From: Thermoplasmata archaeon | GTDB lineage: Archaea; Thermoplasmatota; Thermoplasmata; Thermoplasmatales; Thermoplasmataceae | DNA: 8,014 nt | Assembly (NCBI GenBank): GCA_021797955.1 | Contig: JAJZYV010000067.1 | Location: 1-8,014 of the forward strand | Reading direction: 5' to 3' | In this document: positions 1 to 6,545 of the stretch, piece after piece | Layout: every line of letters starts with the position of its first letter | Position numbering within the stretch: position 1 is the stretch's first letter | Notes under the pieces: generated by a model | Databases searched by the model: none | Told to the model about the DNA's origin: nothing | What the model saw: the letters and a program-made list of their open reading frames with translations, nothing else | Made by a program: the position numbers and the translations under genes

Positions 1-193
1 TATCGACTTCAAGTGCCCCTACGGAAAAAAAGACTCTCTTCCATTGATCATAGACCCTGTCTTTCAGTATTGATCCAAGAGGTCCATAGTCATTGAATCC
101 AGAAAAACCACCATAAATGGAAAAAGAAGGCCAAAAGAACCCTCTCCTTTTTGCAAGTTCAATTAATTCCTCTAAGTTTGCCTGATCAACCAC
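1..193 (-). CDS. glyS: Glycyl-tRNA synthetase, N-terminal fragment (cut by window edge)
   Basis: Class II aminoacyl-tRNA synthetase of the archaeal/eukaryotic dimeric type, which charges tRNA-Gly in the cytoplasm. Only the first 64 codons are present; the gene continues past position 1. The translation reads LEELIELAKRRGFFWPSF at residues 7-24, followed by IYGG (26-29), GFNDYGPLG (32-40) and a K-x(6)-W helix (44-51). This is the signature start of archaeal GlyRS: an N-terminal helix, the strand that recognises glycyl-AMP, then class II motif 1. The start is GTG at 191-193; an in-frame TAA lies three codons upstream and no ATG is available. The gene begins 24 bases after the stop of the CBS-domain gene on the same strand, so co-transcription is plausible. 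A weak TATA-like stretch (209-217) overlapping the upstream stop could also give it its own leaderless transcript. No strong Shine-Dalgarno sequence is visible. Family identification is confident; promoter usage is inference. Confidence 0.9.
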   Translation of the reverse strand, partial: MVDQANLEELIELAKRRGFFWPSFSIYGGFSGFNDYGPLGSILKDRVYDQWKRVFFSVGALEVD

Positions 194-217
194 TAAACGT
201 TATTCCAATATACTTAA

Positions 218-1063
218 TTACCACTTGCCTAAAAAAACGGATAGGATGTCCAGGTCAAATAGAATACCCATAAGTTCGTTCAGGCTTGTTGTAACTGGGA
301 GCTGGTTGAAATTTCCATCCCGCATTCTTCTGGCAACTGATCTCAATTTTTCATTGCTGTTTGCTATTGTGGGGTTTTTTATTGTAATAACCTCTGCAGG
401 CTCGTTTGGTATCTTGAGATGATTTTTTTCAATAAAGTACGTGACCACATTCCTTACAGATTCCCATGACCATGGATCATCGTGAGAGAGAGTTTGTATG
501 TCACTAATTTTAACGGTACTTACATCAACTCGGTCAAAAAGATCCCTGTCGGTTAGCAATCCCTTGAAATTTCCAACTTCATCTGTGACCGGATAGGTGA
601 ATATGCCTGACAGTCTCATCGCCCTGTAAACAACCGGCAATGGTGTTTTTTCCCAGAGAGGAAATACGGTAGTGTGCATTATATCCTTTACTATTCTGTT
701 TCCATGGTCTCTTTCAACTATCTTGAGGAAATCCTGAGGAGTAAGAATGCCCACAACATTCAATTTGTCATCAACAACTGCAGCATGCCTTCTTCTTTCC
801 CTTACCATAAGCGTGGCGGCATCCTGTACGGATGTTTTCTCGTTTATGGATGGTTCACTCCTGACTATCCTGCTTGCTTGTGTTTCATCTGGTTTTGCAA
901 ACACATCTCTTCTGGATATTATCCCAATGTATTTGCCGTTTGAGTCCACAACTGGCATCCCTGTTATGTTATATCTTATGAGAGATGAAACAACCTCAGT
1001 TACTGTAGAAGGCACTCTGAATACAATTGGATCGGAAGTCATAATTGCGGCAACTGTTTCCAC
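218..1063 (-). CDS. Four-CBS-domain protein, probable nucleotide-binding regulator
   Basis: Soluble 281-residue protein made almost wholly of CBS modules: CBS1 at about 1-57, CBS2 at 63-116, CBS3 at 122-179 and CBS4 at about 224-279. A 40-45 residue polar, partly helical linker (180-223) sits between CBS3 and CBS4. The ligand-contacting T/S-x-x-D pattern ends modules 1-3 (SRRD 50-53, TPQD 108-111, TDRD 171-174); in CBS4 the Ser/Thr is replaced (FDLD 269-272). Paired CBS modules commonly bind AMP, ADP, ATP or SAM. Stand-alone four-CBS archaeal proteins of this length, such as MJ1225, have been compared with the AMPK gamma subunit. There is no catalytic domain, zinc ribbon or membrane segment. 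The start is GTG at 1061-1063, with an in-frame TAA three codons upstream; a TATA-like box 24 bases before it supports a leaderless start. ATG at codon 8 is the alternative. The gene lies just upstream of glyS on the same strand. The ligand and target are not shown by the sequence. Confidence 0.88.
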   Translation of the reverse strand: METVAAIMTSDPIVFRVPSTVTEVVSSLIRYNITGMPVVDSNGKYIGIISRRDVFAKPDETQASRIVRSEPSINEKTSVQDAATLMVRERRRHAAVVDDKLNVVGILTPQDFLKIVERDHGNRIVKDIMHTTVFPLWEKTPLPVVYRAMRLSGIFTYPVTDEVGNFKGLLTDRDLFDRVDVSTVKISDIQTLSHDDPWSWESVRNVVTYFIEKNHLKIPNEPAEVITIKNPTIANSNEKLRSVARRMRDGNFNQLPVTTSLNELMGILFDLDILSVFLGKW

Positions 1064-1083
1064 AGGGCATTATGATCTAAGAG

Positions 1084-1091
1084 TTTAAAAA
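1084..1091 (-). promoter_or_regulatory. TATA-like box of the CBS-domain gene
   Basis: The minus strand reads TTTTTAAA, centred about 24 bases upstream of the GTG start at 1063. This is the spacing expected if transcription begins at or next to the start codon (leaderless mRNA, common in Thermoplasmatales). No Shine-Dalgarno sequence precedes the GTG, which agrees. AT-rich DNA gives such boxes by chance, so this is a positional inference. Confidence 0.5.
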
Positions 1092-1098
1092 TTTGCAG

Positions 1099-1110
1099 TT
1101 AATTAATATT
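1099..1110 (+). promoter_or_regulatory. TATA-like box of sfsA
   Basis: TTAATTAATATT is centred about 27 bases before the sfsA ATG at 1132, fitting a leaderless transcript starting at the A of the ATG. It lies only 7 bases from the opposing box of the CBS-domain gene. The 68-base divergent region therefore carries two back-to-back promoters that are unlikely to be occupied independently. Confidence 0.5.
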
Positions 1111-1131
1111 CTACTTCAACTTAGACTCTAA

Positions 1132-1887
1132 ATGAAATTCGTGACTCCAAAGCGTGGAGAAAAAATTTTCGAAATTTCAGAACCCCTAATAGAATGCAAA
1201 GTCATTGAGCGAAGGAATAGATTTCTCTGTTCAGTTGAAAAAGATGGAGAGAGACTGAGCGTTCATTTACACGACCCGGGAAGGTTAAAGGAATTGATTT
1301 ATCCTGGTTCTAAGGTGAAGATAAGAAAAACAAATGGTGTGAAAACTAAGTGGTCCATTACGTTCTCAATGTCCGATAACGAGGAAATACTGCTTGATAC
1401 AAGATTTCATAATGGAATTGCGAGACAATTTATTGGTGATAATTGCAAGCCTGAGGTGAAAAGAGGAGATTCCAGATTTGATTTTGGTCTTGAAAATGGT
1501 TTTGTTGAAGTGAAAGGATGTACAATGTTAGTGAATAACCACATTATATTCCCGGATGCCCCCAGCAAACGTGGAAGCAAACATCTAAGGGAACTTTCAA
1601 CTCTTTCAGAAAACGGATATGACTGCAGCATTATTTTCCTCATACTGAGAAAAAATGGGTTCTATTTTTATCCAAATTCAATAATTGATCCAGATTTTGA
1701 AAGCGCATTTTTGAATGCGATAGATAGAGGTGTTAAGATGTATTTCCCTCGTATGAGTTTCGCAAATGGCGAACTTAGATATTTTGGAAATGCTTCTTAC
1801 GGGGATTCACCTTTTTCTGATATTGAGTTTTACAGAGAATTCCAAAAGGTCACAGGAAACAGGCCCGATAATTATGACCTAATTTGA
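1132..1887 (+). CDS. sfsA: SfsA family protein (PD-(D/E)XK-fold nucleic-acid-binding protein)
   Basis: Homologue of SfsA, first named in E. coli as a DNA-binding 'sugar fermentation stimulation' protein and later placed in the PD-(D/E)XK nuclease fold; its archaeal role is unknown. The 251 residues contain an N-terminal OB-like part with RRNRFLCSV (27-35) and the family motif HDPGRLKEL (47-55). The nuclease-fold core follows: SRFDF (114-118, D117) and VEVKG (125-129, E126 and K128) supply the D...ExK triad. Then comes the diagnostic FPDAPSKRGSKHLREL (140-155) and a C-terminal DPDF...AIDRGVKMY segment (187-204). The triad is intact, so metal-dependent nuclease chemistry is possible, though unproven. 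Family members are usually about 230-240 residues, so this one has roughly ten extra residues at each end. The ATG at 1132 is preceded directly by an in-frame TAA, so the start is not in doubt. It is monocistronic and divergent from the CBS-domain gene. Confidence 0.9.
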   Translation: MKFVTPKRGEKIFEISEPLIECKVIERRNRFLCSVEKDGERLSVHLHDPGRLKELIYPGSKVKIRKTNGVKTKWSITFSMSDNEEILLDTRFHNGIARQFIGDNCKPEVKRGDSRFDFGLENGFVEVKGCTMLVNNHIIFPDAPSKRGSKHLRELSTLSENGYDCSIIFLILRKNGFYFYPNSIIDPDFESAFLNAIDRGVKMYFPRMSFANGELRYFGNASYGDSPFSDIEFYREFQKVTGNRPDNYDLI

Positions 1888-1920
1888 AACTGGCCGTTTT
1901 CTTTTAGCTGAAGTTTCAAA
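1883..1920 (+). other. 9-bp inverted repeat over the sfsA stop codon with T-rich loop
   Basis: TTTGAAACT (1883-1891) is perfectly complementary to AGTTTCAAA (1912-1920), leaving a 20-base loop that includes a T-rich run (1897-1905). The sfsA TGA lies inside the left arm. It could be a 3'-end hairpin of the sfsA mRNA, with the T-run as an archaeal termination signal. A chance repeat in AT-rich DNA is not excluded. Confidence 0.35.
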
Positions 1921-2072
1921 GAAGCTGAATCCTGCAAGTCGTGAAGTCTGGAGATTGCGATTTAACGGTCAAACTTCAGGGGTTCGTAAAAAATGTTTTA
2001 ACTTAACGTTAGAAAATGCCTAAAAGTACAAATATTTAAGATATATAAAATATTCAGTCCAGTAGGAAACTT
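1888..2072. other. 185-base intergenic region between sfsA and the reductase gene
   Basis: I see no ORF with a plausible start, no tRNA cloverleaf and no C/D-box guide RNA pattern here. It holds the T-rich end of sfsA, a second 9-bp inverted repeat (CTGAAGTTT 1908-1916 with AAACTTCAG 1971-1979) and, at its right end, the TATA box of the next gene. The two inverted repeats share bases 1912-1916, so only one can pair at a time. Confidence 0.5.
2041..2050 (+). promoter_or_regulatory. TATA box of the geranylgeranyl reductase gene
   Basis: ATATATAAAA is centred 27 bases before the ATG at 2073, a near-ideal archaeal TATA element for a leaderless transcript. The bases just 5' (TATTTAAG) are A/T- and purine-rich, as a TFB recognition element would be. 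AGGA at 2064-2067 could act as a weak Shine-Dalgarno sequence but sits close to the ATG. This is the best-looking promoter in the window. Confidence 0.65.
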
Positions 2073-3518
2073 ATGTCAAACCTAACCGATTATGATGTCA
2101 TAGTGGCAGGATCTGGACTGGCTGGCACGCTAGCGGCTACAATGGCTGCCAGAGGTGGTGCTTCAGTATTACTTCTTGATAGAAACGAAGAGAACAACAC
2201 TGGAAAAAAAACAATATGGGGTTGGACCTGTGGGGACGCAGTTGCAGATTCCCATATGGGATTCATTTCCAGGAATACTGGGGCAACTTTTGAATTCCCG
2301 GAAATTGATTTACCTGTAGATGGAGTGATGGCACTTTCACCAGACCTGGAATCCAAATATCCCTTTGATGGTAAAGGGTACTCCCTTAACAGGCCGCTCT
2401 TTGAGAGAAAGCTTCTGAAGATTGCGAGATCAGAGAAGGTTGATTACATTCAGAAATTTGAGGTTGATGGACCTATTGTCGAAGACAATTATGTCAGAGG
2501 TGTTGTTGGAAGAGATTCCACCGGAAAAACAACGGAATTCAGATCAAAGATCGTTATTGATTCCCTTGGTGTATCTACTGTCATCAGAAGAAAGCTTCCA
2601 GAAAATAATTTTATAGACAGAATGGTGGACATCGATGACATTGAAAGCACTGGCAGATATATTTACAATTTCGAGCTGAGCAAGGAGGACCTGAACTATT
2701 ATGATGAAAAGTATGCACTGATTCATTTAAATAATGAGTTGGCTCCGGGAGGATACGGATGGGTTTTCCCAAAGTCAAATAATAAAGTAAATATTGGACT
2801 GGGAGTCCAGAAAAGAGCGCTGGATATAAGAAATTCCAAGATGGGAAAACACGATAATCTTCAGACTCTCATCGACAATTATGTAAAATGGTTGCCCAAT
2901 TTTAAGAAATTGGAAATAGACCAGACTGATGGAAATGGAAAAGGGATTTGGTCCGTACCGGTTAGGAGGCAGATGGAAAGTCTGGTTTACAATGGATACA
3001 TGGGAGCGGGAGACAGCATGACAATGCCGAATCCCATAAGTGCAGGAGGTATCGGTCCAGCACTGGTAGCTGGAGTTTTAGTAGGCAAGAATGCAGCAGA
3101 AGCGGTCAAAGAAGGTGACTTCTCAATTTCTGGACTGTGGAAATACAATTTGGATTTTAATGAAGCATATGGATCAAAAATGGCAGGAATGGAGGTATTC
3201 AGGATTTATCTTCAGTCTCTGAACAATGATATATTGAATTATGGAATGAAAAATTTCCTCACAAGAAAGGAAGCAAGCGATCTGACTGTTGGTGTTATAC
3301 CGGAACTTTCGCTGGCAGAAAAGGCGAGGATGATCATTAAGGGAATGAAGAATATGACTGCATTTTCCAATCTGGTTTACACGGTAAAGAAGATGAAGGA
3401 ATTAAACACACTGTATCAACACTATCCAAAGTCCCCAAAGGAATTCGATGCTTTCAAGGGTAAGGTAGTTCAGGAAATACACAATGCGAAGAAGAGATTC
3501 CCGTCTTCGCCAATTTAA
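2073..3518 (+). CDS. Geranylgeranyl reductase family FAD-dependent oxidoreductase
   Basis: Flavoprotein that saturates double bonds of geranylgeranyl chains, in archaea chiefly those of membrane ether lipids and possibly of GGPP or quinone tails; it acts at the membrane surface. The Rossmann dinucleotide-binding start is DVIVAGSGLAG (8-18), with the ribose-binding acid at D36. GWTCGDAV (50-57) places C53 where the conserved cysteine of the Sulfolobus enzyme lies. YGWVFP (228-233), eight residues, then GLG matches the published YxWxFPx(7-8)GxG substrate-cavity motif. GAGD (311-314) and MPNPISAGGIGP (318-329) form the second FAD contact. About 130 further residues form a helical, basic C-terminal part. 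At 481 residues it is longer than the roughly 390-450 usual for characterised enzymes, mostly because of this tail. It has its own TATA box and converges on carB. The exact substrate cannot be read from sequence, and archaea often carry several paralogues. Confidence 0.88.
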   Translation: MSNLTDYDVIVAGSGLAGTLAATMAARGGASVLLLDRNEENNTGKKTIWGWTCGDAVADSHMGFISRNTGATFEFPEIDLPVDGVMALSPDLESKYPFDGKGYSLNRPLFERKLLKIARSEKVDYIQKFEVDGPIVEDNYVRGVVGRDSTGKTTEFRSKIVIDSLGVSTVIRRKLPENNFIDRMVDIDDIESTGRYIYNFELSKEDLNYYDEKYALIHLNNELAPGGYGWVFPKSNNKVNIGLGVQKRALDIRNSKMGKHDNLQTLIDNYVKWLPNFKKLEIDQTDGNGKGIWSVPVRRQMESLVYNGYMGAGDSMTMPNPISAGGIGPALVAGVLVGKNAAEAVKEGDFSISGLWKYNLDFNEAYGSKMAGMEVFRIYLQSLNNDILNYGMKNFLTRKEASDLTVGVIPELSLAEKARMIIKGMKNMTAFSNLVYTVKKMKELNTLYQHYPKSPKEFDAFKGKVVQEIHNAKKRFPSSPI

Positions 3519-3531
3519 TATGTTCTAAGTA

Positions 3532-3545
3532 CCTTTTTAGTTTTT
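3532..3545 (+). terminator. Oligo-T terminator of the reductase gene
   Basis: Two T5 runs (3534-3538 and 3541-3545) follow the reductase stop by 16-27 bases on the plus strand, the usual form of an archaeal intrinsic terminator. They overlap the last codons of the convergent carB. No matching T-run is visible for carB on the minus strand in the 18-base gap, so carB transcripts may read into the antisense of the reductase gene. Confidence 0.5.
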
Positions 3546-6545
3546 GACGAAGTCCAAAAATGTTCCCAACTCAATGTCTGGAATAAAAGGAATCTTTCTC
3601 TTTAAGGCTATTTTTGATATTTTCTCCCTATTTTTAGCTTGAACACTGCAAACGATTATCAGATTTTCTCCTTTCTCGATTAGATTTATTGCATCGCTTT
3701 CATGGATGGGCTCTCTGATGCCCTCTTTAACCAATGTTGCGAGATGTTCTTCGAAAATCAATATTTCCTTACCAAATAAGTTTAGAGTCTCGATAATTTT
3801 CTGCTTTAGTTCCTGCACGGTTTCAGCTGTAACCATTGCTTCTCCGGTCGAGTGCATCTGAGGCGACATTATAAATCCGCTGTCCAGAAACCGATTAAAT
3901 GGAAAAACTGGTATTTTTGCACCATATTTTTTAGCTTCGAAGGAAGAGGCGTTCAATTTTCCTGACATTATTGCTTCAATTCCATACATTGTCCAGTTCA
4001 GCCCAGCCCACTTACTCAGAACTGGAATTGTTCTACTTGCCCTTGCATTGAGTTCTATGACACTAATTTCTCCATTCTTGATCATAAACTGAATATTCGA
4101 AAATCCCACTAGATTGTAATGTCTGCAGAATTTCAGGGCTATGGACATCATCCCTCTTCTTTCTGTCTCGTCTGGGATATCTGGACCCATTAAAGCAAGA
4201 GAATCGCCAGAATGAGTCCCGGCCATTTCAATCTGTTCCATGATGCCTACAATGGCAATATCTGTTCCATTTGAAACCATATCTAAATCAAATTCCCTCG
4301 CATTTTCAAAGTATTCTGAAACAAGTACTGGATAAAATTGAGTCTGCAACTCTGAATTTGCAAGAAGCGCATCCAGTTCATCTCGACTTCGAATTATGAA
4401 CATTGAAGCACCTCCTATGACATAACTACCTCTCAAAATTACATTATGATTGTATTTTTCACTGGCTTTTATGAGTTCACTTCTATTGGTAACGTTTAGC
4501 CATGGAGCTTGAACTATACCCATACTATCCAATGTTATTGAGAATTTTTTCCTATTCTCGATTTCTTCCAAACGTGAGGGTTTAGTTCCAGCAACTATAT
4601 CTTCCCCGTACACTGCTGCAATTTCATTTGCCATATTCTGTCCCGTTTGGCCTGAAAATTGAAGTATAATTTTCTTGGGCTTTCTGATATCAATTATCCC
4701 GCTGACAAACTCAAGCGTGATCGGGTCAAAGAAAAGTTCATCAGATATGTTAAAATCGGTGGATACAGTCTCCGGATTGGAGTTAATCATTATTGTTCTA
4801 TACCCCATTTCCTTAAGCGCCTCAATTGCCTTTACTGAACTATAGTCGAATTCCAGTCCCTGTCCTATCCTGTTCGGTCCTGAACCTATAATTAATACGG
4901 AATTTTCGAAAGACGAATCCAAATCATTTTCCTCGTCATAGGTTGAATATGTGTATCTGGTAAAAGTTCTAAATTCTGCAGAAGAAGAATCAATTATTCT
5001 CGGTGATGGTAGAATGTTTTTCTCCTTCCTCATTTTCAAAAGCTCCACTTCTGTTGTCCCACTTATCCAGGATATTACCCTATCTGGGATCCCCAGTGCT
5101 TTTAATTCGTTCAGATTGGTTTGTAAATTTGCCGATAAAATCTTTGCATTCTTCAATAGATTCGAGATTCTGCATACAATTCCTAATTCCCATTTTGTAA
5201 GTTGACTGATCTCTTCTTCACCTATGTCGCTGAATATTGATTGGACAATATACCATACCCTTTTCCAGTTTGGCGTAGAAATATTTTTCCTTAAAAAACT
5301 TGGGTTCCCTGATTGTGAGAAATAATTCCTAAGATTTAATTCAGTTCCGACCACAGCCTTCAGAAATGCTTCCTCAAATGATCTTCCAATTCCCATCACC
5401 TCTCCAGTGGATTTCATCGAAACGCCTATGGTTCCGGAATCCTTGAATTTGTCAGATGGCCAAAGTGGAATTTTGACTATCACATAATCCATGCTTGGCT
5501 CAAAAGCAGCCGAAGAATTTTCAGTTATTGGATTTCTAATTTCGGGAAGATTAAGGCCAAGCAAAATCATTGTTGCAATTTTTGCAATTGGATAACCGCT
5601 TGCTTTTGAAGCCAGCGCAGATGATCTGCTGGTCCTGGGGTTTACTTCAATAACATAGTAATTTTCTCTTTTTTCATCTACTGCAAACTGTACGTTGCAA
5701 GCTCCAACAATACCAATTGAAGATGCTATTTCCAGAGCCGATTTTCTCATTTTTTGGTGTATATAATCTGGAATAGTGAGTGACGGGGTGACAACAATAC
5801 TCTCTCCGGTATGCACTCCCATTGGATCAAGATTCTCCATGTTGCATACCATGATAGAATTTCCAGAATGATCCCTAATCACTTCATATTCCATTTCAGT
5901 TAATCCTTCAAGTGATTGCTCAAGCTCCACACTTTCAATGTCCTTTGAGTTAAAGACAAATTCCACCGCTTCCACCGCTTCATCCATATTCAGAAGAATC
6001 TTTCCTGAAAGACCCCCTAGAGTGAATGATGTTCTCATGATTGCTGGGAATGATGGCACAGATTTTATCTGTACCTTCCAGTTCTCCCTATCGATAGAAA
6101 CTGACCAGGGAATTCCAATTCCCATATCAAGCATTTTTTTATGGAATAGATTCCTGTCCTCTGCCTGCTTGATAGCTTCAGGCGGAGATCCGAGAACTTT
6201 TACACCCATTTCTTCAAGAAATCCGCACTCAAAAAGTTGCAAGGTTAAATTGAGAGCAGTCTGACCGCCCATTGACCCAATTATATGAGTTATTTTCTCT
6301 TTTACAATTATCTGTTTTGCATTTTTCAAGTTTATTGGCTCAATATAAATTCTGTCGGCATTTGAACTATCAGTCTGGATTGTTGCAGGATTGGAATTTA
6401 GGAGAACTGTGTAGATTTTATATTGTTTCAAAACACTGCAGGCCTGAGTTCCTGCGTAGTCAAATTCGGCAGATTGCCCAATTACTATTGGACCTGACCC
6501 TATTATGAGCACTCTCATTTTAGAATTATCTTGCTCTAACTTCAT
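3537..6545 (-). CDS. carB: Carbamoyl-phosphate synthase large subunit, with shortened allosteric domain
   Basis: Synthetase subunit: it uses bicarbonate, two ATP and ammonia channelled from CarA to make carbamoyl phosphate for pyrimidines and arginine. Order: carboxyphosphate ATP-grasp half (about 10-400; IIGSGPIVIGQ 14-24, EFDYAGTQAC 27-36, MGGQTALN 92-99, MGVHTGESI 242-250, NVQF 284-287, E300/N302/R304), oligomerisation region (about 400-545), carbamoyl-phosphate ATP-grasp half (about 548-905; IIGSGPNRIGQG 552-563, GTHSGDS 776-782, E831/N833/R835), then a short MGS-like C-terminus (about 910-1002). Catalytic acids, Asn, Gln and His match E. coli CarB at the positions I could align by eye. 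At 1002 residues it is about 70 shorter than E. coli (1073), mainly in the MGS region. Both glycine-rich loops differ from the usual form (171-182, 705-715). The ATG at 6543-6545 overlaps the end of carA by 20 bases and has GGAGAG eight bases upstream; ATG at codon 10 lacks such a site. Confidence 0.96.
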   Translation of the reverse strand: MKLEQDNSKMRVLIIGSGPIVIGQSAEFDYAGTQACSVLKQYKIYTVLLNSNPATIQTDSSNADRIYIEPINLKNAKQIIVKEKITHIIGSMGGQTALNLTLQLFECGFLEEMGVKVLGSPPEAIKQAEDRNLFHKKMLDMGIGIPWSVSIDRENWKVQIKSVPSFPAIMRTSFTLGGLSGKILLNMDEAVEAVEFVFNSKDIESVELEQSLEGLTEMEYEVIRDHSGNSIMVCNMENLDPMGVHTGESIVVTPSLTIPDYIHQKMRKSALEIASSIGIVGACNVQFAVDEKRENYYVIEVNPRTSRSSALASKASGYPIAKIATMILLGLNLPEIRNPITENSSAAFEPSMDYVIVKIPLWPSDKFKDSGTIGVSMKSTGEVMGIGRSFEEAFLKAVVGTELNLRNYFSQSGNPSFLRKNISTPNWKRVWYIVQSIFSDIGEEEISQLTKWELGIVCRISNLLKNAKILSANLQTNLNELKALGIPDRVISWISGTTEVELLKMRKEKNILPSPRIIDSSSAEFRTFTRYTYSTYDEENDLDSSFENSVLIIGSGPNRIGQGLEFDYSSVKAIEALKEMGYRTIMINSNPETVSTDFNISDELFFDPITLEFVSGIIDIRKPKKIILQFSGQTGQNMANEIAAVYGEDIVAGTKPSRLEEIENRKKFSITLDSMGIVQAPWLNVTNRSELIKASEKYNHNVILRGSYVIGGASMFIIRSRDELDALLANSELQTQFYPVLVSEYFENAREFDLDMVSNGTDIAIVGIMEQIEMAGTHSGDSLALMGPDIPDETERRGMMSIALKFCRHYNLVGFSNIQFMIKNGEISVIELNARASRTIPVLSKWAGLNWTMYGIEAIMSGKLNASSFEAKKYGAKIPVFPFNRFLDSGFIMSPQMHSTGEAMVTAETVQELKQKIIETLNLFGKEILIFEEHLATLVKEGIREPIHESDAINLIEKGENLIIVCSVQAKNREKISKIALKRKIPFIPDIELGTFLDFVKN

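Noticed and set aside
1076..1125. TCTAAG (1076-1081) and CTTAGA (1120-1125) as an operator pair in the divergent region
   Set aside because: Only six bases, placed unevenly with respect to the two starts; expected by chance at this base composition.
1888..2040. A tRNA or C/D-box guide RNA in the sfsA-reductase gap
   Set aside because: No T-loop GGTTCRA-type sequence with a matching acceptor stem, and no RTGATGA/CTGA box pair at the right spacing.
3519..3840. The short CarB C-terminus as the result of a frameshift or premature stop
   Set aside because: The bases after the stop lead at once into the convergent reductase gene, whose own C-terminus is intact. There is no room for, and no trace of, a lost MGS segment in another frame.
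5938..6264. Open frames on the plus strand opposite carB, carA and the CBS gene
   Set aside because: They are antisense to well-supported conserved genes, have no promoter or ribosome-binding context, and their translations resemble no protein family.
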